Positions 13,755 through 15,364 of a stretch of 15,364 nt of DNA are shown piece after piece (the stretch's first letter is position 1; each line of letters begins with the position of its first letter). A program made the position numbers and the translations under genes. The stretch covers positions 1 to 15,364 of the forward strand of contig JAGVOC010000419.1 of assembly GCA_020052975.1 (NCBI GenBank), given 5' to 3'. The stretch comes from Desulfobacterales bacterium. GTDB taxonomy: Bacteria; Desulfobacterota; Desulfobacteria; Desulfobacterales; RPRI01. Below the pieces are notes generated by a model that was not told the origin of the DNA, did no database searches, and saw only the letters and a program-made list of their open reading frames with translations.

Positions 13755-14678
13755 ATGATCAAATTAACTATGAGTCGTCCATCACTTACAAGTTATGCCT
13801 GGCTGTCGATTGCAGCGGCAATTGCCACAATAGCATTGAAAAGTATTGCATATCTGCTTACCGGGTCGGTCGGCCTGCTCTCAGACGCAGCGGAATCATT
13901 TGTTAACCTGCTTGGGGCAAGCATAGCGCTGGTTATGCTTACGATAGCTGCCCGTCCGCCCGATGAAGATCACCTTTTCGGACATGACAAGGCCGAATAT
14001 TTTGCCGGTGGAGCAGAAGGCGCCTTGATCCTCATTGCGGCTATCAGCATCGGGGTTATGGCAATCAGCCGCCTCATCAATCCGAGGCCTATTGAACAGG
14101 CCGGCGCCGGTTTGGCTGTCTCTGCCGTCGCATCGCTGGTGAATTTCATAGTCGCGCACATCCTGATACGTGCCGGGAAGAAAAACAGATCTGTTACCCT
14201 CGAAGCAGATGCGCGCCATCTTATGACTGACGTTTGGACTTCAATAGGCGTGATAGGCGGGGTAACCGCAGTGGCATTAACCGGATGGCAGCCTCTGGAC
14301 CCGATTCTTGCGCTTTGCGTTGCCTGTTATATTGTATGGACAGGCTTCAGGCTGATCAGGGGCTCGGTGTTCGGCCTCATGGACTCGGCAATGCCTGAGC
14401 ATGAGTGCAGGGAAGTAATAACTGTTTTTGATAAGTATAAAGACCAGGGGATTGAGTTTCATGCGCTGCGAACCAGGCAGGCCGGATCGCGCTGTTTTGT
14501 GTCAGTCCACGTTCTTGTTCCGGGCGCATGGACAGTGCAGCAGGGTCATGAGCTGCTTGAGGAACTGGAAGCTGAAATTCGCAGCGCGATTTCTTATGTC
14601 ACACTATTTACACACCTGGAACCCTTGGAAGATCCGGTTTCAGGGCATGACATGGAGTTGGATCGCTGCCGGAAATAG
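13755..14678 (+). CDS. Cation diffusion facilitator (CDF) family transporter
   Basis: A 307-aa inner-membrane divalent-metal/proton antiporter of the CDF family, which exports Zn, Fe, Mn, Co or Cd. There are six hydrophobic segments (about residues 13-200). TM2 has GLLSDAAES (40-48) with Asp44, and TM5 has HLMTD (155-159), the HxxxD metal-site pair. The cytoplasmic C-terminal domain (about 210-300) carries the [22 protein letters not shown] strand and a late FTHLEPLED with histidine, as in dimeric CDF regulatory domains. The start is uncertain: ATG 13755 has no ribosome site, and ATG 13770 (MSRPSLTSY) is a fair alternative that keeps all helices. Metal specificity cannot be read off. It follows the YhcH-like gene by 27 bp. 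Confidence 0.93.
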   Translation: MIKLTMSRPSLTSYAWLSIAAAIATIALKSIAYLLTGSVGLLSDAAESFVNLLGASIALVMLTIAARPPDEDHLFGHDKAEYFAGGAEGALILIAAISIGVMAISRLINPRPIEQAGAGLAVSAVASLVNFIVAHILIRAGKKNRSVTLEADARHLMTDVWTSIGVIGGVTAVALTGWQPLDPILALCVACYIVWTGFRLIRGSVFGLMDSAMPEHECREVITVFDKYKDQGIEFHALRTRQAGSRCFVSVHVLVPGAWTVQQGHELLEELEAEIRSAISYVTLFTHLEPLEDPVSGHDMELDRCRK

Positions 14679-14864
14679 CAGGAATATGTTTTTGGTTCCA
14701 ATCCGCCAAGAGGTGAAAACGGACTGAAATCAAACCGTCTAATTTTCATAATTTCCTCGAAAATATATTGTTCCGATTAAAATGTTCGTATTTCATGGCC
14801 CATTTTTAGGACCACTTGGTATATAATTGTCAAGAACCACAGAGGCCTTACAACAAGATTTGTA

Positions 14865-14900
14865 TTGACAAATAATACGTAATAATTATGGTGTAATTAT
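14865..14900 (+). promoter_or_regulatory. Candidate promoter and operator of brnTA
   Basis: TTGACA (14865-14870) is followed, with a 16-base spacer, by TATGGT (14887-14892). Overlapping it is a perfect 7-bp inverted repeat, ATAATTA (14882-14888) and TAATTAT (14894-14900), whose right arm includes the start codon of brnT. BrnA antitoxins repress their own operon in studied systems, so this palindrome is the natural operator candidate. If the -10 is right, the leader would be almost nil. Confidence 0.45.
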
Positions 14901-15186
14901 GATTATCTTTTCGTGGGACGATAAGAAAAATGAGGCCAATAAGATAAAGCATGGGGTTTCATTTGACGAAGCTAAAACAGTTTTTTACGATGAAAACGCG
15001 ATCAGATATTTTGATCCCGACCATTCGGATGATGAAGATAGGTTTTTGATTGTGGGTGTGAGCCAAAGACTCAGGATACTTATCGTATGTCATTGTTTCA
15101 GAGAAGAAGGTTCGATCATAAGGATTATTTCAGCCAGAAAAGGCACTAAACGTGAAGAAGAAAATTATTGGAGAGAAGTGTCATGA
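14899..15186 (+). CDS. brnT: BrnT family ribonuclease toxin
   Basis: A 95-aa toxin of the BrnT family, a RelE-fold ribonuclease that halts translation and is neutralised by BrnA. The sequence follows the family from end to end: FSWDDKKNEANKIKHGVSFDEAKTVF (4-29), then DPDHSDDEDRFLIVGVS, LRILIVCHCFREEGSIIRIISARKGTKREEENYW. The conserved basic and histidine residues of the active site (KHGVSF, RIISAR) are intact. The ATG at 14899 fits the family N-terminus and has a weak GGTG five bases before it. The stop overlaps the brnA start as ATGA, the usual toxin-first layout of this system. About 220 bp without other genes precede it. Confidence 0.95.
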   Translation: MIIFSWDDKKNEANKIKHGVSFDEAKTVFYDENAIRYFDPDHSDDEDRFLIVGVSQRLRILIVCHCFREEGSIIRIISARKGTKREEENYWREVS

Positions 15187-15364
15187 GAAAAGAATACGAT
15201 TTCAGTAAAATGAAAGGACAGAAGAATCCTTACATAAAGGAATTAAAAGCGCAGGTCACTATTCGTCTCGATAAGGAAACCATTGAGTATTTCAAGGGAT
15301 TGTCCAGAAAGACTGGCATGCCATATCAGAATCTGATCAATTTATATCTGCGGGACTGTGTCGA
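15183..15364 (+). CDS. brnA: BrnA family antitoxin, partial (cut by window end)
   Basis: The first 60 codons of the antitoxin partner are present and the frame runs off the window open. The visible protein starts MRKEYDFSKMKGQKNPY, the toxin-binding N-terminal part of BrnA. It then enters a ribbon-helix-helix fold: QVTIRLDKETIEYFKGLSRK (about 24-43) and GMPYQNLINLYLRDCV (about 45-60). RHH antitoxins of this type bind the toxin and the operon operator as dimers. It overlaps the brnT stop by 4 bp, so the pair is translationally coupled. Confidence 0.92.
   Translation, partial: MRKEYDFSKMKGQKNPYIKELKAQVTIRLDKETIEYFKGLSRKTGMPYQNLINLYLRDCV

Overview
The window looks like chromosomal DNA from a moderately AT-rich Gram-negative bacterium, most likely a Desulfobacterota (Desulfobacterales-type) member. 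The grounds are the mix of housekeeping genes, compact operons with 4-bp ATGA overlaps, and intergenic gaps filled with short palindromic or MITE-like repeats built around a GTAAAAAGTC motif. This lineage call is inference from protein flavour and repeat style; there is no rRNA to confirm it.

Layout. (1) 1-264 holds a repeat element with TAAAAAGTCA inverted ends. (2) 265-2520, + strand: a tightly packed three-gene unit of REC-GGDEF response regulator, GNAT acetyltransferase and DUF2156 acyltransferase-like protein. (3) 2521-2664 is a convergent gap with an 83-bp hairpin element. (4) 2665-7167, - strand: valS, then nadC, then a rhomboid protease carrying a DnaJ C-terminal-domain-like extension. 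(5) 7372-7821, - strand: an acidic protein with a PopZ-like C-terminus, followed by a clear rho-independent terminator. (6) 7822-8184 is a divergent gap rich in repeats. (7) 8185-9106, + strand: rsmE, tRNA-Phe(GAA) and a hairpin terminator. (8) 9150-11410, + strand: a threonine-synthase-like PLP enzyme with altered active-site loops, and a visibly more GC-rich TauE/SafE permease. (9) 11717-12331: plsY. (10) 12332-12830 is a gene-free stretch with two MITE-like elements and a candidate promoter. (11) 12831-14678, + strand: yajD-type HNH protein, YhcH/YjgK/YiaL protein and a CDF cation transporter. (12) 14899-end, + strand: a type II toxin-antitoxin pair, brnT and brnA, the latter cut by the window end.

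How the genes fit together. Most are housekeeping: tRNA charging (valS, tRNA-Phe), NAD synthesis (nadC), ribosome modification (rsmE) and phospholipid synthesis (plsY). The least ordinary items are the rhomboid-DnaJ CTD fusion, the coupled diguanylate cyclase/two-acyltransferase operon, the divergent PLP enzyme next to a sulfite/sulfonate-type permease, the PopZ-like acidic protein, and several families of small inverted-repeat elements. One of these families occurs twice in the window in opposite orientations. I saw no CRISPR array, IS transposase, prophage or obvious defence system beyond the toxin-antitoxin pair.
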